A DNA stretch of 64,000 bases, taken from assembly GCA_012862575.1 (NCBI GenBank), contig BLSF01000006.1, forward strand, positions 434,001-498,000. The letters run 5' to 3'. This DNA comes from Parietichytrium sp. I65-24A (Eukaryota; Sar; Bigyra; Thraustochytrida; Thraustochytriidae). Of this stretch, positions 38,711 to 48,888 are shown piece by piece (position 1 is the first letter of the stretch; each line of letters starts with the position of its first letter). The translations under genes were made by a program, and so were the position numbers. The notes under the pieces are model-generated. The model saw nothing but the letters and a program-made list of their open reading frames with translations. It did not search any database and was not told the origin of the DNA.

Positions 38711-40642
38711 TTATGCGCCATTGGTGCCCTTCTTTTCTAACAACATTTGCCTTAAGTACTTGAAGCGAGCAACGCAGTCCTTCTTTGTCTTGCCTGGCAC
38801 GGCCTTCGCGATTGCCTTCCAGCGCTCGTTCTTCTCCATAGAAGCGGGAAACTCTTTCAAAGCCTTCTCCAAGGCATCTTGCTGCTCGGCGCTCCACTCA
38901 CCATCCGAGGGCTGCTCAGAGGTGGACGCGGATTCTGATGCACTCTTTGCTGCAAATGCGTCTTTGTTAAGGCGTTTCTGATGTTGCTCAAAAGCGGCTT
39001 GAGAAGAGCCCAGCTGTTTTCGAATCTCCGCGCTTGCGGTCACCGCTTTAGACTTTGTAATGCACTCTTCCTGTGTACGCTGTGTTGGAATGTTTGGAAG
39101 AGTGTTCACAAAGTTGGCGATCATGAGCCAGCGGTTGCGGGCGCCAGGAGGAAACTTTTTCACGGCCTTTGCCAGGAAGGAGATCTCGTCAGCGGTCCAC
39201 TCTCTCTGGTTCTCCACCTTTTGACGTTCACGGGCAGCCTGCTCCTCCTGCAACCGCTGCTGTCGTTCTTCCTCCTTTTTAGCTGCCTCCTCTTCCCTCG
39301 CACGCAGCTCCTTCTCTGAAAGTGCAAACAATTGCTGCAGACCGTGGTTGGCAGTATCCTTGTCGCGAGGTTGGAAGTCGGAATCGTCGTCGGGATTGGT
39401 TCCGAACGCTTGTACGTATGGTCGAATATCATCGGCGTCTGAAATTCTGTCGGACAAAATAATAATACAATCAGTGACACGGTCCTTATCCTCTGCCGAG
39501 TCTCCAAGCAATACCACTGCGGCCTCCGCGCACTTTTTCAGGAACCTCAGCTGACGCTTAAACTCCTTCTTCTTGGCCTGTCTCTCCTTCCGCACGCGGT
39601 CCTCCTCTTCACGTTTCACGCGCTCCTCCTCTTCAATTCGTTTTCTCTCTGCCTCCTCCGCCTCTCGTTTGGCACGCTCTTCAGCTTCCTGTTTTGCTAC
39701 ACGTTCTTGATGCGCTTTCTCCTTCGCCAGTCGCTCCTCTTCTTTGGCGCGGGCGAGGCGCGGGTCGAGATCTAGGGCACGGTTGACCAACAGCATCACT
39801 CTCTCGTACTCCTTCTTCTTGCGTTTGGCACGCTGTAATTCGTTTTGACGGGTCATCCATCGCTTCTCCATACGAGATTGAGCGCTTTCCACGTCTCCAT
39901 CCTTGAATTCATCGAATTTACTAAAATCCCTCCAAGATTCGAAGGAGGTCCAGAAGCGATAGAATTTCCGCACCTTTTCGATAGACGTTGCCTCGTCTCC
40001 GAGGCCTGGCACGGGCTTTTTGACACTGAAGCGAGCATTTCTCTCAAAGGCGGCCCCAAATTCCTCGTAAAAGTCCTGCTCGTCGATAGCGGATCCTTCC
40101 GGAATGGAGTCGTCGAACGCGAACTGCGAGTCGTAGCCGCGCCGTTTCGTGGTATCGCTCAGGATGTTGTATGCACGTTGCACCTTGAGAAACATAGGCT
40201 CCTCCTTGCCTTCCAGCTGCTGTTTTTCCGCCTTCTCCCTTTCCTCGAAATTCAGTTTATCAGGGTGGTGAACGAGAACAGACTTTTGATAAGCCTTCTT
40301 GATTTGAGCCGGGGACGCAGAGAACCCGATGTGCCCAATCCCCAAAATCTCATACAGATTTTCATCAGTCTCTTCTACATGACTCGCCTCAGCACGTTTT
40401 CTCTCCTCCCATGCCGCTCTCATCTTGGCGTCTTCCGCGACTTCGTCGTCTCCGTTGTCCGCTGCATCCTCTTCCTCTTCCTCGCCAAGCCCCATTCGCC
40501 TGAGGCAATAGTCATGAAACGCCTTACCAGCATTCTCCACCGGCCTCGTCGAGAACGTGCTCACACAGCTCGCCACCTGCCAATCAGCCTCGCTGAAGCC
40601 TTGCGGCGGTGGCAGCAGAAGAAGCATCTCGGCGGCTCCCAT
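38711..40642 (-). CDS. DNAJC2: zuotin/DNAJC2 (MPP11) ribosome-associated J-protein
   Basis: The frame opens at TTG; the first ATG (40642) gives 643 residues. A J-domain lies at about 94-172 with HPD at 126-128 and an insert between helices II and III (NFEEREKAEKQQLEGKEEP), as in zuotin. The zuotin homology region follows (FYEEFGAAFERNARFSVKKP; VRKFYRFWTSFESWRDFS). A long charged helical middle is rich in EERxxR repeats. Two SANT/Myb-like domains close the protein (about 476-530 starting EWTADEISFLAKAV; about 578-630 starting EWSAEQQDALEKAL), as in animal and plant DNAJC2 rather than yeast zuotin. It works with Hsp70 partners at the ribosome exit tunnel and in animals also on chromatin. Confidence 0.95.
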   Translation of the reverse strand: MGAAEMLLLLPPPQGFSEADWQVASCVSTFSTRPVENAGKAFHDYCLRRMGLGEEEEEDAADNGDDEVAEDAKMRAAWEERKRAEASHVEETDENLYEILGIGHIGFSASPAQIKKAYQKSVLVHHPDKLNFEEREKAEKQQLEGKEEPMFLKVQRAYNILSDTTKRRGYDSQFAFDDSIPEGSAIDEQDFYEEFGAAFERNARFSVKKPVPGLGDEATSIEKVRKFYRFWTSFESWRDFSKFDEFKDGDVESAQSRMEKRWMTRQNELQRAKRKKKEYERVMLLVNRALDLDPRLARAKEEERLAKEKAHQERVAKQEAEERAKREAEEAERKRIEEEERVKREEEDRVRKERQAKKKEFKRQLRFLKKCAEAAVVLLGDSAEDKDRVTDCIIILSDRISDADDIRPYVQAFGTNPDDDSDFQPRDKDTANHGLQQLFALSEKELRAREEEAAKKEEERQQRLQEEQAARERQKVENQREWTADEISFLAKAVKKFPPGARNRWLMIANFVNTLPNIPTQRTQEECITKSKAVTASAEIRKQLGSSQAAFEQHQKRLNKDAFAAKSASESASTSEQPSDGEWSAEQQDALEKALKEFPASMEKNERWKAIAKAVPGKTKKDCVARFKYLRQMLLEKKGTNGA

Positions 40643-41748
40643 CTCTCTCTCTCTCTCTCCTTCCTTACTTCCTTCTTTCTCTTTCGCGCTCAAGCCGTCT
40701 ATTGCTCTCAGCTTCCCAGACGAGTCGAGCGAGATGGCTGTCTCTTATCCGCCGCTTTCCGGAGACCGTCCTGCGTATGTATTCACCACGCGAGTATGCT
40801 CACACAGGTCGAGGATGGTCGAGGTCAAGTTTCTTCTCGTTTGAACGAGCCGCCGACCCAGCTTCCAGCCATTCTCCAGACCTTGCGGGTGCTTCTTTTC
40901 TGCTCTCTTTGTTCCCTACTGCTGGCTCTGCTTGACTGCTTGTCTCTGCTCTGCCTATCTATCTCTGCCAACGAGACTATGACAGCACTGATGGCACTGA
41001 TGGCACTTCTATTACTTCTTCTATTGTAAGCTTCAAGTCGGCTCCTGTTGGCACTTCGAAAGTCCTTTACTGTTTAATTAAAAAAGTTTTGGTTTGCCAG
41101 ATTGAATGACGAATCATTTTTGAAAACTTCAACTCGTTCTTGTGCACAAAACCTACGAAAGAAATTCTTGAGGCAAAGTTTCGCAGGCTGCACTAAGATT
41201 TTGGTTTTATGCTTTGTGCATCGCGATACCAGTGTGTGTACGTACAAAGTACACTCACCTGCGTGTAATAATACTTACAGTCGCACACAACGCGAAGTGA
41301 AACTGCAAAAACCAGCTCCGAGACTTGTGTACTAGTACTCAGACAACGCTGAAGATAAAACCGGGACGTAGGTACCGTACTGTCACTTCAAGTTCTTTAT
41401 GCGCACTGGGTGAGTCCTCGGTGATCCCACGCGTTTTGTGTGTGCACGCATCTTACTAGCACGCAACGCCCCCTGCTTCACGAGAAGACCGCCAGTACGT
41501 AAGCAGCCAACAAGTGGTGGATCTGGTGAGTTGGGCGGCTCGACTCCGTGCTGACCGTGTCGGAAGGTCAACTCGGGGCTGGTCTTCAAGGGTTTCTACT
41601 TCCAATCGAGCGACTGTGGCTCAACGGGGCTCCGGAGCGGCTCACCTAGGTAGAGCACAATTCCGAGTTCGGTGCAGCTCAGCCACACAGTGCATAGGCC
41701 AAAAGGGAGGGCGGTCAAAATCAGTTTTGCTTGAAAGCGGGAGTAAAG
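40643..41748. other. divergent promoter region
   Basis: This lies between zuotin (minus) and the C2 protein (plus). A pyrimidine-rich zuotin leader (CTCTCT repeat at 40642-40660) is visible, with an ATGGCACTG repeat near 40990-41008. No gene is seen. Confidence 0.45.
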
Positions 41749-43104
41749 ATGGACAAAATCGTTTCGGATGTAGCCGAAGAGCTGAGGCCGTGCAGCAGCA
41801 CTGTCTCTGAAGCCGTGATTCCAAAAACTGGGTTCCAGAGGGCGAGCACTTCAACCCCGCAGCTAAGGAGGGCCGTGTCGAGCCAGGGGAGGGACATTCT
41901 TTTCCAAGCAATGTCTCTTGGCCAAGGCCTCGTCTCCAAGCCGGGAGAGTCTTTTGTGTTGTGCGTGCACGTGAAAAAGGCAACCAATCTCAGCTCCGCT
42001 GACTTGTTCTCGAAAAACGATCCATACGTAATCATCACACACGGCGAAAATCGCTCTATCTCGCCCATGTACGACAACGCCGGGGAGAACTGCACCTTCA
42101 ACTGGACGGTGATGTTTCCTTTCAATGTGATAAATCCAGAACCCTTGATAGTGACGGTGATGGATTTTGACACCTACCGGAAAGACGATCTAATTGGACA
42201 GGTCATTATCGACCCGTACTACTTCGCTCGCGCCACTGCAATTAACTCATTAGACGATGCCTTTCAGATTTCTCGCAAGTCACGCCTCACACACCGCGGG
42301 AAAACGACCGGCTTTGTCTATCTGAAAGCATGGGTTGATTATTTTCGTGTTCCTGAGAAGCTAGTCAACCAATTGCGCACAAGTGTTCAGCCAATACTAC
42401 CGTTTCCGGTCCCGCACCTGCGCATTGTAACGAATTGGAACACACGGGGCGGGATTATAAAGTTTGCTCTTGACGGCGGGCATTTCAACTCCTTCAAGAC
42501 GTGGCAAATAAACTTGTGGGCAGTACATGCCGTCTTTAATCGGCTACAGTCTTGGAATAAGGACTATGACGCAGCGCAGGCGATATTTGGTTCGGGAATG
42601 AAGAGCAAACTGGTGCGAGGTCTCATCCACGCGCAATACAAAATTCTATACTCGATTGATCAGTCTCGTGGAACCTATCGAACTGGACATGTATGCGGCA
42701 TGAAAGAATTCTTCGAATATTTGAACTGGGGCAGGAATGAAGAAGGCGAGGTGGTACGATATACGTACGCCATTCGCAAGGATAACTTTCTGCATTTTTC
42801 AAAGACAAGTATCCAGTTCGGCCAAGACCTGCTCTCCAAGCATGCTCTGCATGCCAACGCATCTCCGGAGGTCTATTACGCAGGCGAGTTCTTTATCGAC
42901 ACCAAATCAGAGAGGTTTGCGGAGACACAGACTCCGGCGCTGATCATTGACAACAACAGCGGCACTTATGCTCCTTCCAAGAGTAGCCTCCTCAAGTTGC
43001 AAACCCTCATGGAGCTCAACTTCGGCTTTGAGTATCCTGTTTACGCCCTCGACCGCGAAGATCCGCGCCTTAAATTGTACTTTGACCAGAACAACATTCT
43101 CTGA
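41749..43104 (+). CDS. C2-domain protein with uncharacterised C-terminal domain
   Basis: The frame opens at TTG; the ATG at 41749 gives 451 residues starting MDKIVSDVAEEL. Residues about 66-165 are a C2 domain (FVLCVHVKKATNLSSADLFS, then KNDPYVIITHG; LIVTVMDFDTYRKDDLIGQV) with Asp residues in both Ca-binding loops, so Ca-dependent membrane binding is plausible. The rest (about 200-451) is a globular region I do not recognise as a named family. It has striking conserved-looking blocks: GHVCGMKEFFEYL, YYAGEFFIDT, then LIIDNNSGTYAPSKSSLLKL and LNFGFEYPVYALDREDPRLK. The DNNSGTY-type block looks like a catalytic or binding loop. No signal peptide is seen, so it is probably cytosolic and membrane-recruited. 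Confidence 0.8.
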   Translation: MDKIVSDVAEELRPCSSTVSEAVIPKTGFQRASTSTPQLRRAVSSQGRDILFQAMSLGQGLVSKPGESFVLCVHVKKATNLSSADLFSKNDPYVIITHGENRSISPMYDNAGENCTFNWTVMFPFNVINPEPLIVTVMDFDTYRKDDLIGQVIIDPYYFARATAINSLDDAFQISRKSRLTHRGKTTGFVYLKAWVDYFRVPEKLVNQLRTSVQPILPFPVPHLRIVTNWNTRGGIIKFALDGGHFNSFKTWQINLWAVHAVFNRLQSWNKDYDAAQAIFGSGMKSKLVRGLIHAQYKILYSIDQSRGTYRTGHVCGMKEFFEYLNWGRNEEGEVVRYTYAIRKDNFLHFSKTSIQFGQDLLSKHALHANASPEVYYAGEFFIDTKSERFAETQTPALIIDNNSGTYAPSKSSLLKLQTLMELNFGFEYPVYALDREDPRLKLYFDQNNIL

Positions 43105-44023
43105 CCTGCCAGTGCTCGAAAATCGGCGAGAGAGCAGTGTTCGCCTCCAGAACACGAAATGCGGCAGGCGCTCTTGCTAAGTACTTGCGTAAAACTTCAA
43201 CGCTCAAGAATTCACGAAGACATTGGACATGATTTGTAATTGACGAATACCCTCTCCACAACCTTCAATCTTTTCACTCTGAATGTGTCTCAAAAGATCG
43301 CCCCATCATGATCTCCACGCAGAGAAAAGGTAATTCCTAATCTGAAATATCTGAAATATAATCTGAAAGTGCGATCTACTCTTCCATTCTTTAATTTTTT
43401 TTTTCAAGACAAGCCAAGACAAGAAAGGAACAAGTCATTGAGATTTGCGCACCTCCACTGCCACACGAGAAAAATCTCCGCTGAGAATCTCCGCCGGAAC
43501 TGAAGCAACATAGCATTCACTTATTTGTATCCTTACCACCTGTTCTTTTTACCTTCGGCTTTGCCTGTTTACCAAAGACTAACACTGTGACAGAATAAAA
43601 CGGGAAGAAAGTTCACGAAGCCTCGAGAAAGTTTCGAAAACAACAATTTACCAAAATCCCGAAAGACTCTGTAAACTAGCTAGTAGAAATCGAACTTTTA
43701 CTTTTGAAGCTGGTTTGTCGCGGCGAATGTGTTGACGGTAAATCTTCCGCAGCTCAAGTTGCAGACTCTGAGATTTGATTCATCGTAGTAACAGTACCGA
43801 TTACCGGCACTCTAAATACTAGTAGCTCACAAGGTAAAGCAGCTACAGCGCTCAGCTACTGATAGTAGTCTAGTGCAACAGCGGGTTGGATTTTGGATTT
43901 GGAAGAGATGCCTCCAAACCCCAAACGCATCAGAGACTGCTCCGAGATCCAAGTCAACTGTTGAGCAACGGTGTCGGCGACTGACTCGGAACCTTAAAGT
44001 AGAAAGCAACGTAAGAGTCGAGA
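43105..44023. other. tandem intergenic region
   Basis: This lies downstream of the C2 gene and upstream of the disulfide reductase gene on the same strand. A T-rich tract lies near 43391-43405, and ACCGATTACCGGCAC is at about 43796-43810. No coding region is seen. Confidence 0.45.
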
Positions 44024-45694
44024 ATGACCAAGGTGGTCATCATCGGAGGTGTCGCCGCTGGCGCATCTTGCGCAGCGCGTGCCAGAAGGCTCAGCGAGGA
44101 TGCTGAAATTTTTCTCATCGAGAAGGGGGAATACGTCTCTTTTGCAAATTGTGGGCTGCCGTACTTTGTTGGGGATGTGATCAAGGAGGAGTCCAAACTG
44201 CTTGTTGCGAAACCAGCTTTGTTCCGGGAAAGATTTGGCATAAACGTGTACGTTCAGACTGAGGCAATCGGCATCGACTCCGACAAAAAGGTGGTTCAAC
44301 TTCGAAATACAGTCACTGGGGAAGAGTTTGAGCAAGCCTACGACGCCTTGGTTCTCGCCACCGGGTCGACTCCCATTAGACCGCCGCTTCCTGGAATCGA
44401 CTTGCCAAACATCTTTTCTGTCCATGACATCCCTGATGCACGACACATCAAGGAATATATCGCCAAACACTCTGCTAAAAGTGCGATCGTTGTCGGAGGC
44501 GGGTTCGTCGGCTTGGAAATGGTGGAAAACCTTGTGCATCAAGGGTGCCAAGTCGACCTTGTGGAAGCGATGCCACAGGTAATGGGGCCGCTCGATGGGG
44601 AAATGGCCAAATTTGTTGCGGACGTCTTGCAGTCGAAAGGCGTGAGGCTTCACTTGGAGGATGCCGTTGCAACCTTCGAACCCGAAGGCACCAAAGTCAA
44701 GGTCACTACCAAGGCCGGGAAGGTCATTATGACTGATTTGGTGGTCCTCGGTATCGGTGTCCGCCCAGCCCTTGGGCTTGCAAAATCTGCTGGCCTGAAA
44801 ATTGGCGAACGCGGTGGCATTGTTGTAGACGACCACATGAGGACAAGCGTTGAAGGAATTTATGCTGCAGGAGATTCAGTCGAATCCAAGGACGTTGTTA
44901 CCGGACAGCACTACATTTTGGCCCTTGCTGGGCCAGCCAACAGGCAGGGCCGAATTGTGGCGGACAACATATTCGGGGTTGAGCCGAGCGTGTTTCGCGG
45001 CGTCCAGGGAACATGGGTATGCGGCCTGTTCGGGGCAACAATTGCCATGACGGGGGCTTCCGAAAAAAGTCTTCGCCGAGCAAATCAGGAGTATGAATAT
45101 ATCTATGTGCACCCATCGAATCATGCCGGCTACTATCCTGGAGCAGAGCAACTTCACATCAAGCTCATTTTTCACCCCAAAACCGGGGCTGTACTTGGCG
45201 CACAAGCTGTTGGCAAAGGTGACGGGATTGAAAAGAGAATTGATGTAATCAGTATGGCAATCCAAGGTAAAATGACTTGCTTTGACCTGGAGGAAGCTGA
45301 GCTATGCTACTCGCCACAATTTGGTAGTGCCAAGGACCCGGTTAACTTTGCCGGCATGACTGCTTCCAATGTGGTTCGCGGGCTTCACAAAGTCTCGCAC
45401 TGGCCCGAGGCCCTTGCAGCAGCAGAGCGCGGTGAGGTGGTACTCTTGGATGTCCGTTCTGAGGAGGAGTTTCAAAGTGGTCATGCACAAAACGCAAAAA
45501 ATATATCTGTTAATGACCTCAGAGCAAGACTCAACGAGATTCCCAAGGACAAGCCTGTGTATGTCTACTGCTTGGTTGGCATTCGAGGATACATTGCGGA
45601 GCGGATTTTAGAGCAGCATGGCTTCGAGGGAGTGAAAAATATTACTGGAGGGTGGCTTAGCCATCCCCCGAAGATGGCACTTGAAATGGATTAG
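44024..45694 (+). CDS. CoA-disulfide reductase/NADH oxidase-like flavoenzyme fused to rhodanese domain
   Basis: 556 residues from an ATG. The N-terminal two thirds is a pyridine-nucleotide disulfide oxidoreductase. It has FAD motif VVIIGGVAAGASCAARARRL (4-23), single redox cysteine C43 in YVSFANCGLPYFVG, ATGS at about 112, NAD motif AIVVGGGFVGLEM (about 153-165), and FAD-binding IYAAGDSVES (about 282). The single active-site Cys is typical of CoA-disulfide reductase and NADH oxidase/peroxidase. Residues about 455-550 are a rhodanese domain with catalytic Cys near 515 in YCLVGIRGY. This exact fusion (CoADR-RHD) is well known in bacteria, where it handles CoA persulfide or polysulfide. No targeting peptide or intron is seen. 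Origin by transfer from bacteria is likely but needs a tree. Confidence 0.93.
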   Translation: MTKVVIIGGVAAGASCAARARRLSEDAEIFLIEKGEYVSFANCGLPYFVGDVIKEESKLLVAKPALFRERFGINVYVQTEAIGIDSDKKVVQLRNTVTGEEFEQAYDALVLATGSTPIRPPLPGIDLPNIFSVHDIPDARHIKEYIAKHSAKSAIVVGGGFVGLEMVENLVHQGCQVDLVEAMPQVMGPLDGEMAKFVADVLQSKGVRLHLEDAVATFEPEGTKVKVTTKAGKVIMTDLVVLGIGVRPALGLAKSAGLKIGERGGIVVDDHMRTSVEGIYAAGDSVESKDVVTGQHYILALAGPANRQGRIVADNIFGVEPSVFRGVQGTWVCGLFGATIAMTGASEKSLRRANQEYEYIYVHPSNHAGYYPGAEQLHIKLIFHPKTGAVLGAQAVGKGDGIEKRIDVISMAIQGKMTCFDLEEAELCYSPQFGSAKDPVNFAGMTASNVVRGLHKVSHWPEALAAAERGEVVLLDVRSEEEFQSGHAQNAKNISVNDLRARLNEIPKDKPVYVYCLVGIRGYIAERILEQHGFEGVKNITGGWLSHPPKMALEMD

Positions 45695-45960
45695 TGAAAG
45701 GCAATATGGCACCGTGTCGATCCTGTGGTATTGTGCTTCCGGAGATTTAACTACCGGTACTCGGCCTCATCGAGAAAAGTAATAGAACCAAAAAAGGTAA
45801 ATTTCTCCGTCTGCTTTGGACTTTACACTCACTCTTGGGGTGTTGCTTAACTGTAAATCAATTATCGTAAATGTTCAATTGAAAGAAACACCGAATACTA
45901 CTGAAAAGTTATTGTTCAAAAACTGATTCCGAATGCTGAGGATCACGCTGAGACCTTTGA

Positions 45961-48888
45961 TCAGTTCCACGCCAAGTGCTGTTCATCGGTCTGCCCACTC
46001 ATTTCAGCCGACTCATCTGACGTAATCCAAGTCGATTCTCCAGTCAGTGGATCGTAGGTGTAATAGCATCCCGTCTCTGGATCGTAGTGAGTTTCGACGC
46101 CGCTTTCCACTGCATTCTCTAAATTCGAAGACGCGGCCTGGCTCCAGGCTTGGGAAGTGGCCCAATAGGAAGACTCGTCTGTGGGCTCGTCGTTGTAGCT
46201 CAGAGAGCCATAGTCCCCGGTGCTGGATTCTACACCACCAGAAACTTCGTCAACAGAATAGGACAACGATGCGTTCAGCTCTTGCACTTCAAGCCGAGCT
46301 GCTTTCTGCTGCTTTTGAAACGCAATTCTAAATTGCCGAAGCATTTCCCATGACTCGATCTCAGCATCATAAATTTGAAACCGGCCCTCCATCTCTTTGA
46401 CTTTAATCCATTCGTGGTCCTCACCACCCTCCTCGGTGTATTCGATCCTGTGCTTTTGCTTTTTTTTGTTAAATCTGGCAACAACTCCTAGCCGCCAATG
46501 TCCATTAACTGCATCATGCACGCGCACGTAGCGGGACAGCAGAGCCGACTCAAATGAGTCATTTCCGTACGGCTCATACGTCCTTTCGTTTCGGCTTGGG
46601 GAGAAATAGAATGGGCGCTGATGGACTGGGTCCCAGTGCTCTTGCCAGTCATCGGACTCGTCCTCTTCAATGTACCCTCCTAGAGCCCGAATGTCGTCAT
46701 CCTCCGATGCCGAATCGCGGCCCAACCCCATCTCGCGGAGAGTGATTTTTTTGGCCACTTTACTAGCAGCCTGATCATGCAACTCAGTCGCACGCTTTTT
46801 GATGAGCTCTTTCGCTCGCTGAAGCTTAATAACTTGCCACCTTGGAACATTGTGTCCTCTAAAAACGCTCTGTATTAAAGTCGCCTTGGCGATCTCATTT
46901 CTCCGTTTCTCGACTTGCATACGATAGTACAGTCTGCCGAGTTGTCCCCTTCGTACCTTTTGCAGCATCATCGCAGCTTTCCGCTGCTGCCTTCGCTCCT
47001 CCTCTCTCTCCTCGACCAGTTTCTGGAAGAGTTCCCTGCCTATCTTTCCTCGAAAAAGTCTTTGCAGATGCGTTGCAGCACGAATCTGTCTCGCATATCG
47101 GATGTTAAAGGCAATTTGCTTGCGATCGCGCTCCAAATAGGCGAGCTTTCGGCGAACAATGCATTGAATTGATCGAGCCGAAAAAAAAAGGTCCTTTGAT
47201 CGATGAAGCAATTCCTCCCTCCTGGCGGCATGAAGAGATTGCGATATGGTACGCCTTACTATGGATTGAACTCGTACGACCACAGCTGCCTTGACTTCTA
47301 TGAGTCTAAGCTCCTTGACCATCTCCAAAGCATCGGCGACTTGTCTGTTGCTCTTACGTTCCATTTTCCCTCTAAACATGGCCTGTATCTTGACCGCGTA
47401 TTGAGCAAGACTGGCCCTCAGCTTGGCTTTAGCCCGTTGCATCAAACAAATCAGTCGGGACAGCCTACCCCTCCACCACCTCTGCAGAGTGGTTGCCGAC
47501 TCGGACCTATGCCTGAAGAGCAGCCTGGACACGAAGAGTTTCCTGGCGCCCAACTTTCTAAACCAGCACTGAATAGCCTGAGCTGCCTGTTCTTCTAATA
47601 TCCTCTGCTTCTCGCGTCTCAAGTACAGGCGGGTTCCATGCCCGCGAATAGCTGCCGTTATCACCCTGGAGGCATGTTCCATATTTACATTTGCCTGCGC
47701 TTCCAACTTGAGCACGTTTACTTGCTCTTTAGGTTTGAATCCAGTGTAGCTCTTGGCAAGCTCCACGAATTCAAGAGCGCGCAGCATTTCACTCAAGCCG
47801 CGCTCGCTAATTAATTCGCAGCCATTGACGTTGAGTACCTGGATGGCCTTGTTGTGGTTGACAATAAAAAAGATCCCCAATTCCGATACTTGAATGCATC
47901 CAGACAGATTAAGAGCCTGCAATTTGGAGCACTTGCCCAGTTGCTCCAGCCCCCGATCGGTAATTTTGGCGCATTTGGAGACATTGAGAGAGCGCAAGGT
48001 CTCCGAGCAAGCCCCCCCAATGCCCGTCAGACTCTCATCGGTCAGGAGCGCGCACCCCGCCAGATTTAGAACCTGCAAACGAGATCCATGTTTAACCAGC
48101 CCGTCAACCCCTCGATCGCTAATTTGCGAGCAGCCCAGTAGATTTAGGAATCTGAGACTGCGACAGCCCCTCCCGAGAGCCACGAGGCCGCTGTCCCTAA
48201 TCTTTTTGCAGTCTTCTAAGCCAAGGAATCTTAGCTTCACACAGGACATGGAAGAGCCATTGACTCCCCCGAGCCAGCGTAAGCCGTCCTCAGACACCTT
48301 GACGCACGATGACACATCCAGCGTTTTGAGCGTGAGACTTGCCGACTCAGCCACCGCCCTCAGGCAGCTGTTTGTCAGCAACTCACACCGCCTCAGGCGG
48401 AGAACCTCGATGCTGTACAGTCTTGCCACCAGCATGCCCATCATCTCATCGGTTACCGGGCTTCCGGAGAGGTCCAGCTCCACCAGTCTCTCCCCGAACC
48501 CTAGCGTCAGACTCCTCAGCCCCGCCTCGGAAACCTTGTACCATTTCCGCAGAGCCAGTATCCTGGCATGTGTCAGCAGCTCGCCGAGCTCGTACAAAAC
48601 CGCCTCGGAAAAAACCTCTCCGCTCAAGTCCACACTTGTCGAATTTCGCCCAAATTGCCGCGCCAGCTGTCTCGCTTCGAAGCTGCCCGCCTGATTGCCG
48701 CCTGCCTCATCTTCAAGTGGCACTTGCGCTTGGTCCGCGGCCCCCGGCCAGATATTTTGCTGGCACATGTGCCTTCGCAGAGATGCATCGCGCTCTTGAT
48801 GCCGCTCATCTCCGGAGCGCGAGCGGCGCTTGGCTCTTCGCTGCCGCCGCGCGTTGGGCGAATGCCGCTGCGGGAGTGGGGGAGGCAT
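45961..48888 (-). CDS. LRR-IQ-WW scaffold protein
   Basis: The frame opens at GTG; the first ATG (48888) gives 975 residues. After a basic, Arg-rich leader, residues about 85-390 are about eleven cysteine-containing leucine-rich repeats of the F-box/AMN1 type (LRFLNLLGCSQISDRGV; LQVLNLAGCALLTDESL). No F-box is seen before them. Residues about 400-700 hold about nine IQ-like calmodulin-binding helices (AAQAIQCWFRKLGARK; AATHLQRLFRGKIGREL). Two WW domains (about 745-778 and 928-958) flank a Tudor-like segment (about 784-835, VRVHDAVNGHWRLGVVARF). It looks like a calmodulin- and Pro-motif-binding scaffold, perhaps cytoskeletal. Function is inference. Confidence 0.88.
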   Translation of the reverse strand: MPPPLPQRHSPNARRQRRAKRRSRSGDERHQERDASLRRHMCQQNIWPGAADQAQVPLEDEAGGNQAGSFEARQLARQFGRNSTSVDLSGEVFSEAVLYELGELLTHARILALRKWYKVSEAGLRSLTLGFGERLVELDLSGSPVTDEMMGMLVARLYSIEVLRLRRCELLTNSCLRAVAESASLTLKTLDVSSCVKVSEDGLRWLGGVNGSSMSCVKLRFLGLEDCKKIRDSGLVALGRGCRSLRFLNLLGCSQISDRGVDGLVKHGSRLQVLNLAGCALLTDESLTGIGGACSETLRSLNVSKCAKITDRGLEQLGKCSKLQALNLSGCIQVSELGIFFIVNHNKAIQVLNVNGCELISERGLSEMLRALEFVELAKSYTGFKPKEQVNVLKLEAQANVNMEHASRVITAAIRGHGTRLYLRREKQRILEEQAAQAIQCWFRKLGARKLFVSRLLFRHRSESATTLQRWWRGRLSRLICLMQRAKAKLRASLAQYAVKIQAMFRGKMERKSNRQVADALEMVKELRLIEVKAAVVVRVQSIVRRTISQSLHAARREELLHRSKDLFFSARSIQCIVRRKLAYLERDRKQIAFNIRYARQIRAATHLQRLFRGKIGRELFQKLVEEREEERRQQRKAAMMLQKVRRGQLGRLYYRMQVEKRRNEIAKATLIQSVFRGHNVPRWQVIKLQRAKELIKKRATELHDQAASKVAKKITLREMGLGRDSASEDDDIRALGGYIEEDESDDWQEHWDPVHQRPFYFSPSRNERTYEPYGNDSFESALLSRYVRVHDAVNGHWRLGVVARFNKKKQKHRIEYTEEGGEDHEWIKVKEMEGRFQIYDAEIESWEMLRQFRIAFQKQQKAARLEVQELNASLSYSVDEVSGGVESSTGDYGSLSYNDEPTDESSYWATSQAWSQAASSNLENAVESGVETHYDPETGCYYTYDPLTGESTWITSDESAEMSGQTDEQHLAWN

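Noticed and set aside
39845-41029. 394-codon plus-strand frame
   Set aside because: Antisense to zuotin for most of its length, with low-complexity ends.
41620-41690. tRNA-like impression (GGCTCAACGGGG..., TAGAGCAC)
   Set aside because: No consistent cloverleaf with paired acceptor ends and a B box could be formed.
43994-44836. 280-codon minus-strand frame
   Set aside because: Antisense to the FAD domain of the disulfide reductase, which has full family motifs on the plus strand.
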